Of a DNA stretch of 64,000 nucleotides, positions 25,765 through 36,600 are shown in pieces. Source of the DNA: Parashewanella curva. Its GTDB lineage: Bacteria > Pseudomonadota > Gammaproteobacteria > Enterobacterales > Shewanellaceae. The stretch lies in contig NZ_ML014771.1 of the NCBI RefSeq assembly GCF_003675895.1, forward strand, positions 1 to 64,000, given 5' to 3'. A program made the translations under genes and the position numbers. The notes under the pieces are model-generated. The model had not been told where the DNA came from and searched no databases. It saw nothing but the letters and a program-made list of their open reading frames with translations. The first letter of the stretch is position 1; each line of letters begins with the position of its first letter.

Positions 25765-27810
25765 ATGCGAAAAATTAAACTGGCCATGACGTTGGCCGCC
25801 CTGTTGGTCGGATTTAATGTTGGAGCAGCAACGCCCAAAATTCAACTCAACGAGTTACCTCATTTAAAGCAAGAATCTCAGCATAAAGTGGCTAGCAAGA
25901 GAATAACGGATCTATTCCTGCGCTCTCATTATCACCATTTTATACTCAATGATGCTTTTTCAGATAAAGTATTCGAACGCTATTTATCGTATTTAGATTC
26001 TCGTCGTAATGTATTGACTCAAAAAGATGTTGATGGTTTTAAGCAATACCAAGACAACTTTGATGACATGTTGAAAAGCGGAGATTTAAGCGAAGCTTAT
26101 AAGATGTATGACGTGACACAAGAACGTCGCTATGATGCCTTAGTTTATGCTTTATCCTTACTTGATGTAAAAAAGCCTTTTAACTTCGAAAAAGCTAACG
26201 ATAAATATGTATTTGATCGTGAAGATGCTCCTTGGCCTAAGACTGAAAATGAGATTCATGAACTTTGGCGTGAAAGAGTAAAGTTTGACGCGCTAAATTT
26301 GTCGATGACAGACAAGAAGTGGCCAGAAATTGTTAAGGTTTTGACAAAGCGTTATAACAATGCATTAAAACGTCTCTCACAAACCAATAGTGAAGACGTA
26401 TTCCAAATGCTAATGAACGCATTTGCACGTACTGTTGAGCCACATACCAGCTATCTTTCCCCAAGAAACGCTGAGCGTTTTCAGCAAGAAATGAATTTAA
26501 GCCTTGAGGGCATTGGTGCTGTATTACAACAAGACGATGATTACACAGTTATCAGAAGCTTGGTAAAAGGTGGGCCAGCATCTAAGAGTGGCAAGCTCGC
26601 TGACGGTGATAAAATCATTGGTGTTGGTCAAGACGGTGAAAAGATTATTGATGTGATCGGCTGGCGTCTAGATGACGTTGTCGACAAGATCAAAGGTCCT
26701 AAAGGTAGTAAAGTTACCCTGCAAATCTTACAGAAAAAAGCAGGATCTAACGCAAAGCCAATCGAAGTGACTATTACTCGTGACAAAATTCGTTTAGAAG
26801 ATCGCGCGGCTAGTTCTAAAGTTATTAAAGGTGATGCTCCTCAATTTAAAAATCGTAAGGTTGGTGTTATCACTATCCCTGGTTTTTACATGAACCTTTC
26901 TCGTGATGTTGCGAAAGAACTCGACAAGCTGAAGAAAGAGAAGGTAGAAGGTATCGTTATCGATTTACGTGATAATGGTGGTGGTGCTCTTACAGAAGCT
27001 ACTTTATTGACTGGTTTGTTTATTGATATGGGGCCGGTTGTTCAGGTTCGTTATGCAAATGGGAAAATCGTTGAGAACCGTGATAACGATGGTGTGACGT
27101 TATATGATGGCCCGCTAACAGTACTTATCAATCGTAACAGTGCTTCAGCATCTGAAATTTTTGCAGCGGCGCTTCAAGATTATGGTCGAGCTTTAATTGT
27201 GGGTGAATCTAGCTTTGGTAAAGGTACGGTTCAGCAACATCGTGGATTATCTCGTATCTACGATATGTATCAAAAGCCAATTGGTCATGTACAATATACT
27301 ATTGCTAAATTTTACCGTATCAATGGTGGCAGCACTCAATTGAAAGGTGTGACCCCTGATATTATGTACCCAAGTGCCTTAAAGCCAGGTGAATACGGTG
27401 AATCGAAAGAAGATAATGCGTTACCTTGGGATCAAGTACCTGTTGCTAACTATAACAAAGTGAATGATATTACGCCCAAAATCATTGAAGATTTGAAAGG
27501 TAAATATCAGCAGCGTATCAAGGGTAATGTTGAGTTTGAATATATTCGTCAAGATATCGCTGAATTTCGTAAGCACCTTGATGAAAAGAGTGTTTCTCTT
27601 GTTGAATCTGAGCGTGAAGCTCAGCAAAAAGAAGATGATGCTAAGGCTTTAAAACGTGCTAACGAAAGACGTGTTGCTCAAGGGAAAAAGCCCGTCAAAG
27701 ATTTAGACGAATTAGCTAAGTTAGATGAAAAAGATGAGTTGCCTGATGTGCTTCTTGAGCAAACAGCAGATATCACACTTGATTTGGTCGATGACTTAAA
27801 AAAGCCATAA
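25765..27810 (+). CDS. prc: Tail-specific periplasmic protease Prc
   Basis: A 681-residue S41A protease with a signal peptide (MRKIKLAMTLAALLVGFNVGAA). An N-terminal helical region is followed by a PDZ domain (about 235-320) and the catalytic core. Ser of SASASE (residue 461) and Lys of SFGKGTVQ (residue 486) form the Ser/Lys dyad, 25 apart as in E. coli Prc. The enzyme trims peptidoglycan hydrolases and lipoproteins in the periplasm. ATG 25765 lies 10 bp after AAGGAG; TTG 25759 is an alternative. A strong terminator follows. Confidence 0.95.
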   Translation: MRKIKLAMTLAALLVGFNVGAATPKIQLNELPHLKQESQHKVASKRITDLFLRSHYHHFILNDAFSDKVFERYLSYLDSRRNVLTQKDVDGFKQYQDNFDDMLKSGDLSEAYKMYDVTQERRYDALVYALSLLDVKKPFNFEKANDKYVFDREDAPWPKTENEIHELWRERVKFDALNLSMTDKKWPEIVKVLTKRYNNALKRLSQTNSEDVFQMLMNAFARTVEPHTSYLSPRNAERFQQEMNLSLEGIGAVLQQDDDYTVIRSLVKGGPASKSGKLADGDKIIGVGQDGEKIIDVIGWRLDDVVDKIKGPKGSKVTLQILQKKAGSNAKPIEVTITRDKIRLEDRAASSKVIKGDAPQFKNRKVGVITIPGFYMNLSRDVAKELDKLKKEKVEGIVIDLRDNGGGALTEATLLTGLFIDMGPVVQVRYANGKIVENRDNDGVTLYDGPLTVLINRNSASASEIFAAALQDYGRALIVGESSFGKGTVQQHRGLSRIYDMYQKPIGHVQYTIAKFYRINGGSTQLKGVTPDIMYPSALKPGEYGESKEDNALPWDQVPVANYNKVNDITPKIIEDLKGKYQQRIKGNVEFEYIRQDIAEFRKHLDEKSVSLVESEREAQQKEDDAKALKRANERRVAQGKKPVKDLDELAKLDEKDELPDVLLEQTADITLDLVDDLKKP

Positions 27811-27830
27811 GTCCAATGTTCTAACTGTTC

Positions 27831-27855
27831 AAAAACGCGCTTCGGCGCGTTTTTT
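27831..27855 (+). terminator. Intrinsic terminator after prc
   Basis: A stem AACGCGC with loop TTCG and partner GCGCGTT, followed by a run of T. The UUCG tetraloop and T-tract make it a strong Rho-independent terminator, 20 bp after the prc stop. Confidence 0.92.
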
Positions 27856-27941
27856 GGATTTAATCGAATCAAATCAACATCAATAATAAGGTTCACGTTT
27901 ACTCGTGAACTTCGATAACATTAAATACAAAGAGGGTAGTC

Positions 27942-30494
27942 ATGTCAGAGCTTCAGGCTAAGTACCTAAAAGATTATCAACAATCAGATTTTACAATAAA
28001 CCACTTATCGTTAGACTTTCAGTTGAATATTCCAACCACAAAAGTGGTTGCCATAAGCCAGGTCGAAAGACAATCAAAACAAGCAACGGAATTAGTACTT
28101 GATGGCGAGGATTTAGACTTAGTTAGTGTTAAAGTAAATAGTCAGCCTGCATCTCATCAAGTTAAAGATAAACAGTTATATATTCAAGCTGATCTAGATA
28201 ACTTTGAGCTCGAAATCATTACCCATATTAAACCAGCTGAAAATACAGCGCTCGAAGGTTTATATATGTCTGATGGCGCATACTGTACTCAATGTGAGGC
28301 AGAAGGTTTCCGTCGTATTACTTATTATCTTGATCGTCCAGATGTACTAGCTAAATTTGATGTTAGAGTCGAAGCGGATAAAACTGAATTTCCATTTTTA
28401 TTAAGTAACGGTAACCTTATTTCAAGTGGGGACGCTGTAAACGGGCGTCATTTTGCGACTTGGCAAGATCCATTCCCAAAACCAAGCTATCTCTTTGCAT
28501 TAGTGGCAGGTGATTTTGATTTACTCGAAGATCAGTTTACTACTCGCTCAGGCCGCGATGTAAAGCTTCAAGTATTTGTTGATAAAGGCAATCTGCATAA
28601 AGCTCACCATGCTATGGCATCGCTTAAAAAATCGATGAAATGGGATGAAGACCGATTTGATCTTGAATACGATTTAGATATTTACATGATTGTTGCTGTT
28701 GATTTTTTCAATATGGGTGCAATGGAGAATAAAGGTCTAAACGTATTTAATACTAAGTATGTATTAGCGGATAAAGAAAGTGCTACCGATGATGATTATC
28801 ATGGCATTGAGTCTGTGATTGGTCATGAGTATTTCCACAACTGGACAGGAAACCGTGTTACTTGTCGTGATTGGTTCCAATTGAGCTTGAAAGAAGGGTT
28901 AACGGTATTCCGTGATCAAGAGTTTAGTTCAGATGTAGGCTCTCGTCCGGTAAACCGCATTCAGGCCATTCAAGTTATCCGTAACCATCAATTTGCTGAA
29001 GATGCCGGACCAATGGCACACCCAATTCGCCCAGAATCCGTTATTGAAATGAATAACTTTTATACGGTAACAGTATATAACAAAGGTGCGGAAGTTATTC
29101 GTATGATGCACACCTTGTTGGGAGAAAAGAACTTCCAAGCAGGTATGAAACTATATTTTGAGCGACATGATGGTCAAGCTGTAACTTGCGATGACTTCGT
29201 GTCTGCAATGGAAGATGCTTCTGGTGTTGATCTTCAGCAATTCCGTTTATGGTATAGCCAAGCAGGTACGCCAAGTGTTGCCGTTTCTGAAAACTTTGAA
29301 GATGGCCAATATCAATTAACCTTAACTCAGTCTCGTCCAACCGTTGCTGGTAATAATGACTTACCTATGCATATTCCATTTGATGTTGAATTAATAGACT
29401 TAGATGGGAAGAGTATTACCTCAAAAGTACTAAATTTCACTGAACGACAACAGACGTTTACTTTTGATGGATTAACTCAAAAACCTGTTGTATCTCTTTT
29501 GCAAGATTTTTCAGCCCCCGTAAAACTTGAATACCAATACGAAGATGAGCACTTGGCTCATTTAATGCGTTATGCAAGTAGCGAAGTTGCGCGTTGGGAA
29601 GCATCGGTATCTTTGTTTAGTAAATCGGTTTGGGACAATGTTAAAGCGTTAGTTGCTGGTAAAAGTATGCAACTGAGCGATATTGTTAAAGATGCTTTCA
29701 AAGGCGTTATTCTGGATGAAAAATTAGATGAAGAATTGATTGCAGAAATCATGTCAGTCCCATCTATTAGTGCTTTGGTTGAGCAAACTGAAAGCGTAGA
29801 TTTAGATTCGCTTATCACAGCTCGCAGCTTTGTAAAAGATGAGTTGGCATTAGCTTGTGAAGATGAGGTAGTGGCTCGATATCACACTTCAAAAGACAAA
29901 GATATTGCCAGTGCTAGAGCGTTGAAAAATGAGTGTTTGTCTTGGGCATGTGTTGCAAATGAGGAGCATGAGGCTCTAGTGAATGCACAGTATGAATCTG
30001 CTACTAACATGACAGACTCTTTAGGTGCACTTAAAGTGGCAAGCGATCTAAATCTTTCAAATAGAGAAAGCTTAATGACTCACTTTGAGAACAGGTGGGT
30101 TGATACGCCATTAGTCATGGATAAATGGTTCACTTTACAAGCGATTCAAGATTCTGAGCAAGTGATTGATAAAATTAAAGCGTTAACAAGCCATAAAGCG
30201 TTTAGTTTTAATAATCCTAATCGTGTTCGTTCACTTATTGGAAGTTTTGCTGCAGGAAATATTAAGCATTTCCATAAATCTGATGGCAGTGGTTATCAAT
30301 ATTTAACTGATATTTTGAAAAAAATGAATATCATTAATCCACAAGTGGCGGCTCGAATCATTACTCCGTTAATTCAATTTTCAAAGTTTGATCTTGCGCG
30401 TCAGCAAAAAATCAAAGAAAGCTTACAAGAGTTGATAGAACTGCCTGACTTATCAAAAGATCTGTATGAGAAAGTCTCTAGAGCGTTATCTTAA
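27942..30494 (+). CDS. pepN: Aminopeptidase N
   Basis: An 850-residue M1 metallopeptidase that removes N-terminal residues from peptides in the cytoplasm. Visible are GAMEN (exopeptidase motif, near residue 258), the zinc motif HEYFHNWTGNR (His295, Glu296, His299) and the third ligand Glu in KEGLTVFRDQEFSSD. The C-terminal helical domain is full length (E. coli PepN is about 870). It is monocistronic with a terminator after it. Confidence 0.96.
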   Translation: MSELQAKYLKDYQQSDFTINHLSLDFQLNIPTTKVVAISQVERQSKQATELVLDGEDLDLVSVKVNSQPASHQVKDKQLYIQADLDNFELEIITHIKPAENTALEGLYMSDGAYCTQCEAEGFRRITYYLDRPDVLAKFDVRVEADKTEFPFLLSNGNLISSGDAVNGRHFATWQDPFPKPSYLFALVAGDFDLLEDQFTTRSGRDVKLQVFVDKGNLHKAHHAMASLKKSMKWDEDRFDLEYDLDIYMIVAVDFFNMGAMENKGLNVFNTKYVLADKESATDDDYHGIESVIGHEYFHNWTGNRVTCRDWFQLSLKEGLTVFRDQEFSSDVGSRPVNRIQAIQVIRNHQFAEDAGPMAHPIRPESVIEMNNFYTVTVYNKGAEVIRMMHTLLGEKNFQAGMKLYFERHDGQAVTCDDFVSAMEDASGVDLQQFRLWYSQAGTPSVAVSENFEDGQYQLTLTQSRPTVAGNNDLPMHIPFDVELIDLDGKSITSKVLNFTERQQTFTFDGLTQKPVVSLLQDFSAPVKLEYQYEDEHLAHLMRYASSEVARWEASVSLFSKSVWDNVKALVAGKSMQLSDIVKDAFKGVILDEKLDEELIAEIMSVPSISALVEQTESVDLDSLITARSFVKDELALACEDEVVARYHTSKDKDIASARALKNECLSWACVANEEHEALVNAQYESATNMTDSLGALKVASDLNLSNRESLMTHFENRWVDTPLVMDKWFTLQAIQDSEQVIDKIKALTSHKAFSFNNPNRVRSLIGSFAAGNIKHFHKSDGSGYQYLTDILKKMNIINPQVAARIITPLIQFSKFDLARQQKIKESLQELIELPDLSKDLYEKVSRALS

Positions 30495-30527
30495 TTAGCT
30501 CACCTTAGCTCGACTGTTCTTCTTTTA

Positions 30528-30551
30528 GGCCAAGTTTTCTTGGCCTTTTTT
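30528..30551 (+). terminator. Intrinsic terminator after pepN
   Basis: GGCCAAG, a TTTT loop, CTTGGCC and then a T-tract, beginning 33 bp after the pepN stop. It also separates pepN from the next gene's promoter region. Confidence 0.92.
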
Positions 30552-30655
30552 GTATCTGCCATAATTGTTTTGAATAGACGTCTAGACATCTCTTCCTGTT
30601 TTGGATATGCTCGTAAAACAGGCTATTAACGTTTTAGCAATAAAAGGAAGTAGAT

Positions 30656-33058
30656 ATGAAAGTTTTAAAATTTGGTGGGAAGTCATTAGCTAATGGAAAG
30701 CCTTTAGAATCAGCGCTTGAAGTTATTAAAAAAACTGATTTAGGCAGCAAGATTTATCTAGTGTTGTCAGCGAGAGGTGAGTCAACCCAAACCTTAACTC
30801 AGCTAATTGAATTAGCCAAACAACAAAAGGACTATGAATCGCTACTTGTAACGTTTATTCAATATCAATGTTCTCCATGTCCTGAAATCGATCTTTCCCG
30901 AGAGTTTAAAGAAATCGAACGTATTTTGGCTGGTGTTGCTTTGTTAGGAGAGTACTCAGTAAAAATAAAAGAAAGGCTATTGGCTTTTGGTGAAATAATC
31001 AGTTGTAAAACTGTCACACACATTTTGAACCAAAATGACTTAAAAGCTCGTTTCGTCGATGCTAGGCAGTTTATAAAAACAGATAGTAATTATGGTGAAG
31101 CTCATGTTTTATTAGAACTGTCAGATCAAAAAACTAAATCATATTTTAAAGATGCTGATGCTGAAGTTATTGAAGTCGTAACAGGGTTTATTGCTTCAGA
31201 TTTACAAGGAAATACAACTACATTAGGTGCGAATGGCAGTAATTATTCGGCAACACTGTTAGCCAATTTTTTAAACGCTTCTCAAGTTCAAAACTGGACT
31301 AGTGTAAACGGAATATACTCAGCGAACCCTCATTTAGTAAATAATGCCTCTATCATAAGAAATCTATCCTACCGTGAGGCAAATGAATTAGCGAACTTTG
31401 GCACTGAAGTGCTACATGCGAAAACTATATTACCGCTCGTAGAAAAGAATATTCCGATTCGAATATTAAATTCACTCAACCCTGATGATGAGGGGACCTT
31501 AATTAATGAAGACGGTGATGGCCGAGGAGTAAAAGCCGTAACTGTTATCGAAGAAGTCGCTCTCATCAGTCTTGAAGGAAGGGGCTTGCTTGGAAAAGTA
31601 GGCATTGATGGCCGTATTTTTAGTGCACTAAGTCGCCAAAATATCAGTGTTAGGATCATATCTCAGGCTTCTTCTGAGAGAGGAATTGGATTTATTGTTG
31701 ATCAAAAAAATGCTGAAAAAGCTAAGAATGTTTTACTAAAAGAGTTTAGAGAAGAAATTGAATTACTTGATATCGAAGACGTCACTGCCAACACTAATGT
31801 CGCAGTGATTTCAGTTATTGGGCAAAACTTTAATTTTATTGAACAAATCTATAACTCTTTAAATAGAAACAAAATTACCCCGTATTTGTTAGCAAATACC
31901 ATTAATGGAGAACATCTGTCTTTAGTGATAAAGCAAAATGATGCTAAAAAAGCCGCTAACCTTATTCATAGCCATATTTTCGGTGCATCCAAAACGTTAA
32001 ATGTTTTATTGCTGGGTAAAGGTAATGTTGGCAGTACCTTGATTAATCAGTTACTTGATACTCAGCAAAGATTACTCGAAAGACGCAATCTTAAACTCAA
32101 CATTTTTGGGGTTGCGGATAGTAAAAAAGTATTGCTAAAGGAACATGGTATTGAACAAAATTGGTTACATGAACTAGACTCTAATGGTATCGTGAATTAC
32201 GACTTTGATGATGTCATTCAATTCGTTGAAGAGCGGCATTTAGAAAATGTCGTTTGTGTCGACAACACCGCCAACGAAGAACTCGTACATATTTATCCCA
32301 AGTTAATATCAAATGGTTTTGATATTGTAGCCTCTAACAAGCATGCAAATACTCAGGAGTATGGCTTCTATTCGAAACTTCGTGCTTTACTGCAGGAGCA
32401 TAAGGGTAAATTTTTATACGAGACCAATGTTGGAGCAGGTTTACCTTTAATAGATACCATTAAATTACTGCATGTGTCTGGTGATAAAATTAAACGGATT
32501 CGTGGTATTTTTTCCGGCTCTCTCAGTTTCATTTTTAATACATATTCCAACAGTGATGTCGATTTCTATCAGGTATTACAGCAAGCTATTGATGATGGTT
32601 TAACCGAACCTGACCCAAGAGAAGACTTGTCTGGCAATGATGTAGGCCGTAAGTTGTTGATATTGGCAAGAGAGCTTGATCTAAAGGATAACCTTGAAGA
32701 TGTTAAGATTGAAAACCTTATACCTGACTCCCTACGTGAGGGCAGTGTAGAAACATTTTTAGCGGCCGAAATACAATTAAATGAATTTTTCTTAGCTAGA
32801 CGTAATTTAGCGTCTAGTGAGGAAGCATTACGCTATGTAGGTGAACTTGATGTTGAAAATCAGCAGCTTGAAGTTAAGTTAGATGTTGTTTCGAATAATA
32901 CCACGCTGGGGAGCTTGCAAGGGTCAGATTCTATTTTTGAGATTTACACTGAATCTTATGGTGAAAACCCGCTAGTTATTCGTGGCGCTGGTGCAGGAGC
33001 ACAAGTTACAGCTCGTGGAGTTTATTCTGATTTGTTAAGATTAGCTGAAAATACATAG
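30656..33058 (+). CDS. Bifunctional aspartokinase / homoserine dehydrogenase
   Basis: An 800-residue fusion: aspartokinase (about 1-285), two ACT regulatory domains (about 295-440, e.g. ISLEGRGLLGKVGI and ISVIGQNFNFIEQ), and homoserine dehydrogenase (from GKGNVGSTLI near 452, with FLYETNVGAGLPLIDT and GNDVGRKLLILARE). It starts the threonine/methionine branch from aspartate. It resembles ThrA/MetL but no thrBC or metB is adjacent, so I give no symbol. The kinase P-loop reads KFGGKS, where the family normally has KFGG(T/S)S. AAGGA precedes the ATG. It is probably co-transcribed with the small gene 13 bp downstream. Confidence 0.92.
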   Translation: MKVLKFGGKSLANGKPLESALEVIKKTDLGSKIYLVLSARGESTQTLTQLIELAKQQKDYESLLVTFIQYQCSPCPEIDLSREFKEIERILAGVALLGEYSVKIKERLLAFGEIISCKTVTHILNQNDLKARFVDARQFIKTDSNYGEAHVLLELSDQKTKSYFKDADAEVIEVVTGFIASDLQGNTTTLGANGSNYSATLLANFLNASQVQNWTSVNGIYSANPHLVNNASIIRNLSYREANELANFGTEVLHAKTILPLVEKNIPIRILNSLNPDDEGTLINEDGDGRGVKAVTVIEEVALISLEGRGLLGKVGIDGRIFSALSRQNISVRIISQASSERGIGFIVDQKNAEKAKNVLLKEFREEIELLDIEDVTANTNVAVISVIGQNFNFIEQIYNSLNRNKITPYLLANTINGEHLSLVIKQNDAKKAANLIHSHIFGASKTLNVLLLGKGNVGSTLINQLLDTQQRLLERRNLKLNIFGVADSKKVLLKEHGIEQNWLHELDSNGIVNYDFDDVIQFVEERHLENVVCVDNTANEELVHIYPKLISNGFDIVASNKHANTQEYGFYSKLRALLQEHKGKFLYETNVGAGLPLIDTIKLLHVSGDKIKRIRGIFSGSLSFIFNTYSNSDVDFYQVLQQAIDDGLTEPDPREDLSGNDVGRKLLILARELDLKDNLEDVKIENLIPDSLREGSVETFLAAEIQLNEFFLARRNLASSEEALRYVGELDVENQQLEVKLDVVSNNTTLGSLQGSDSIFEIYTESYGENPLVIRGAGAGAQVTARGVYSDLLRLAENT

Positions 33059-33071
33059 CTATCGTGTCAAC

Positions 33072-33287
33072 ATGGAATTCACATTTTCAATCTCTGTATC
33101 AGCAAAACAATACTTGGCTTTTTATCAAGGAGCAGCAACCCATGTTGACGTGATTGATGATACGGGTCGTCATCTTCAAATCAATGCTCGATATTTTAGA
33201 TCCTTCGTGACAGTTTCAGGAATACAAGGGCGGTTTAAATTAACCTTGGATTCTAACGGTAGTTTTATTGAACTAAATCGTCTCTGA
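33072..33287 (+). CDS. DUF2835 family protein
   Basis: A 71-residue protein with the DUF2835 pattern: a hydrophobic start, YLAFYQGAATHVDVID, RHLQINARYFRSFV and GIQGRFKLTLD. Function is unknown. It lies 13 bp after the aspartokinase gene. Confidence 0.85.
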   Translation: MEFTFSISVSAKQYLAFYQGAATHVDVIDDTGRHLQINARYFRSFVTVSGIQGRFKLTLDSNGSFIELNRL

Positions 33288-33641
33288 TAATCATTATTTA
33301 CGAAGGGTCTAAAAATATTTCTTAATTTGTTGGAACTCATAATTATTTTTATTGTGAAATCTGATATTCCGGGTGCTAACTAAGTAAGTTATTGCAAGGT
33401 TTCAAGTATCGATAATCAGGTAAATTGCATATAAAATCCATTTTTTTGCTTGTTTGCTCAAAACTTGTGATCCACTCCACAAATAACCCTAATTTTAGTG
33501 TACTTTCATCACAAATTTTCCTCGAAATGTGTCGCAATAAGTAATAAACTTCGCCATTAAGTAAAGATGATTTACTTCGGATTTTTTTCCGCATCCTAAT
33601 CATAATAAAGCGCTGCCATAGACGCCTAAGGAAACAGCAAA
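33288..33641. other. Intergenic region upstream of gdhB
   Basis: A 354-bp AT-rich gap that should contain the gdhB promoter. A minus-strand 94-codon frame here lacks a good start site and protein character. I see no repeat or RNA gene. Confidence 0.5.
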
Positions 33642-36600
33642 ATGGCTTTGAAAGATGCAATGCCTTCAGTATTACTTGAAAATGTAATCAGTTTGATTCA
33701 CTCCAAAGTCCCTCATTCACAAGCGAAACAAGTTGAACAGTTTGCCAATCACCTTTATGCCCACATGTCTAAAGACGATTTGCATGCCCGTAACGATAGT
33801 GATCTATACGGTGCAGTTCTAAGTTTGTGGAATGCTCTTAACAAGACTTCTGTTGGAGATACTCATTTACGAGTGTTTAATCCGAACCAGTCAAAGCACG
33901 GCTGGCAATCTACTCATTCTATTATCGAAATCATCCTACCTGATATGCCATTTTTGGTTGATTCGGTAGGTATGCTTTTAAATCGTATGGATATTACTGT
34001 TCATATGATGCTTCACACGCCTTTGGCAATCGAACGTGGTGAAAAAGTTGTAAGTGATATCAGTCAAATTGATTCAAGCAACGAAAATAACGAAAAAATC
34101 GCGGTATTCTTAATTGAAATTGATAGCCAAACAAGTGAACAAGAAATTCTTGCTCTGAAAAAAGAAATTGAAACAGTTTTAATTGATGTTGAAGCGGCTG
34201 TAAAAGATTGGCAGCCAATGACTGATAAGTTAGACAGCATTATTAAAGAATTACCGACTAGACCATTTCCAGGAAGTAAGTCAGACTTAGACGAAGCGAT
34301 TCGTTTCTTAGACTATCTTAAAAACCATCAATTTACTCTGCTTGGCTATCGTCGTTATACCTTAAGTGCAGTTCAAGGTGATTTAGAGCTAAATGCCGAA
34401 ATGGAATCAAGCTTAGGTTTGATGAATAAGCCAGGGCAAGAAAAGCCTAAAGGTCTGTTGCTTTCAACATTTTCTGAGACCGCTCGTAAAGAAGCGTTAG
34501 ACGATAAGTTATTGATCCTAACAAAGACAAACAGTAAAAGTCGTGTTCACCGTCCAGCTTACATCGACTATGTTGGCATAAAGCGCTACGACGAGTCAGG
34601 TAAAGTGATTGGCGAAGACAGATTCATTGGCCTTTACGCTTCTACGCTTTATAACCGTAGCCCTCGCGAAATCCCAATGTTGAATGAGAAAGTAACACGA
34701 GTACTTGAAAGCTCTGGTTTGGTTCCTCGTTCACACGACTACAAAAATCTTCTTAACATTCTTGAGAACCTTCCACGTGATGAAATTATTCAAGCGCGTG
34801 AAGCGGAACTTGCTTCAGTAGCTCAAGGTGTTCTTGAAATGCAAGACAGAGATAAACTTAAGCTATTCGTTCGTAAAGATGGCTTCGGTCGTTTCTTGTC
34901 TTGCATGGTCTATGTTTCTAAAGACAGATATAACACTAAGTTGCGTCAAGATACTCAGCGTATTTTGGCTCAACATCTGAAAAGTAAAGAAGAAGTACAA
35001 TTTACTACTTACTTCTCTGAATCAACTTTGGCAAGAACGCACTACATCGTTAAAGTTGAAAACAACAATATGGATGTCAACGTGGCAGCAATTGAAAGAA
35101 ACCTAATCGAAGCCGCTCGCTCATGGGAAGATAAACTTCAAGCGGCACTTAATGGCTCTTTAGGTGAAGAGCAGGGTAATGCTTTAAATAAGCGTTACCT
35201 GAATGCTTTCCAACCAAGTTATAAAGAAGATGTCCTTCCTAGTTCTGCCGTTGTAGATCTTCAACAGTTAGAAGGTCTGTCTGATGAAAATCAGCTTGGT
35301 ATGTTATTCTATCAGCCTCAAGAAGCCGCGCTAAATGATAATAAAGTACGTTTAAAACTTTTCCATAAAGATGAGCCAATCCATCTTTCTGACGTACTGC
35401 CAATGCTTGAAAACTTCGGGCTTAGAGTAATTAATGAACGTCCATACGAAGTTAAAACCACTGATGGTGCAACATATTGGATCCTTGACTTCTTAATGAC
35501 AGTTCAAGGTGCAGCAACAGAGAACTTAGCTGATAGCCAAGACCGTTTCCAAGATGCACTTGCTCAAGTATGGAAGAAGAAATTGGAAGATGATGGCTTT
35601 AACCGTCTAGTCCTTTCTTCTAGCTTGAATGGCCGTGAAGTTTCTGTTGTTCGTGCTTATGCGAAATATATGCGTCAAATCGATGCGACGTTCTCACAAT
35701 CGTACATTGAAGAAACCTTTACTCGCTATCCGTTCATTGCTGAGCTATTAGTGAAAATGTTCATCCGTAAGTTCAACCCTAAGTTGAAGACGCGCACTCT
35801 TGATAAGTTTGTTGAACAAATCAACTTACGTTTGGATGAAGTTTCGAGCTTGGATGATGACCGTATTATCCGTCGTTATTTAGACTTAATTAATGCGACT
35901 CTTCGTACTAACTTCTACCAAGAAAAAGACGGGCAGCCAAAAGATTATATCTCGTTCAAGTTTGAGCCAAACTTGATCCCAGAAATGCCTAAGCCTTTAC
36001 CTCATTATGAAATCTTCGTTTATTCAACTCGTATTGAAGGTGTTCACCTACGTGGTGGTAAAGTGGCTCGTGGTGGCTTACGTTGGTCAGATCGTCGTGA
36101 AGATTTCCGTACAGAAGTATTAGGTCTTGTTAAAGCACAGCAAGTTAAAAACACCGTAATTGTACCTGTTGGTGCAAAAGGTGGCTTCGTATGTAAGCAG
36201 CTTCCAACTGAGCGTGATGCATTTTTTGCGGAAGGGCAAGCTTGTTACCGTATGTTTATCCGTGGTCTATTAGACATCACTGATAACATTATCAATGGTG
36301 AGGTTGTTCCTCCAGTTGATGTTGTTCGTCATGATGAAGATGATCCTTATCTAGTTGTTGCAGCTGATAAAGGTACAGCGACTTTCTCCGATATCGCCAA
36401 CTCTATTTCAGAAGAATATAACTTCTGGTTGGGTGATGCGTTTGCTTCTGGTGGCTCTAATGGTTACGACCACAAAAAGATGGGCATTACAGCTCGTGGT
36501 GCTTGGGAATCAGTTAAGCGTCATTTCCGTGAGTTTGGTGTTGATTGTCAAACGACTGACTTTACCTGTGTTGCAGTAGGTGACATGGCTGGTGACGTAT

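Noticed and set aside
33376-33660. 94-codon minus-strand frame overlapping the gdhB start
   Set aside because: It overlaps the gdhB coding start antisense and has no recognisable features; more likely promoter DNA.
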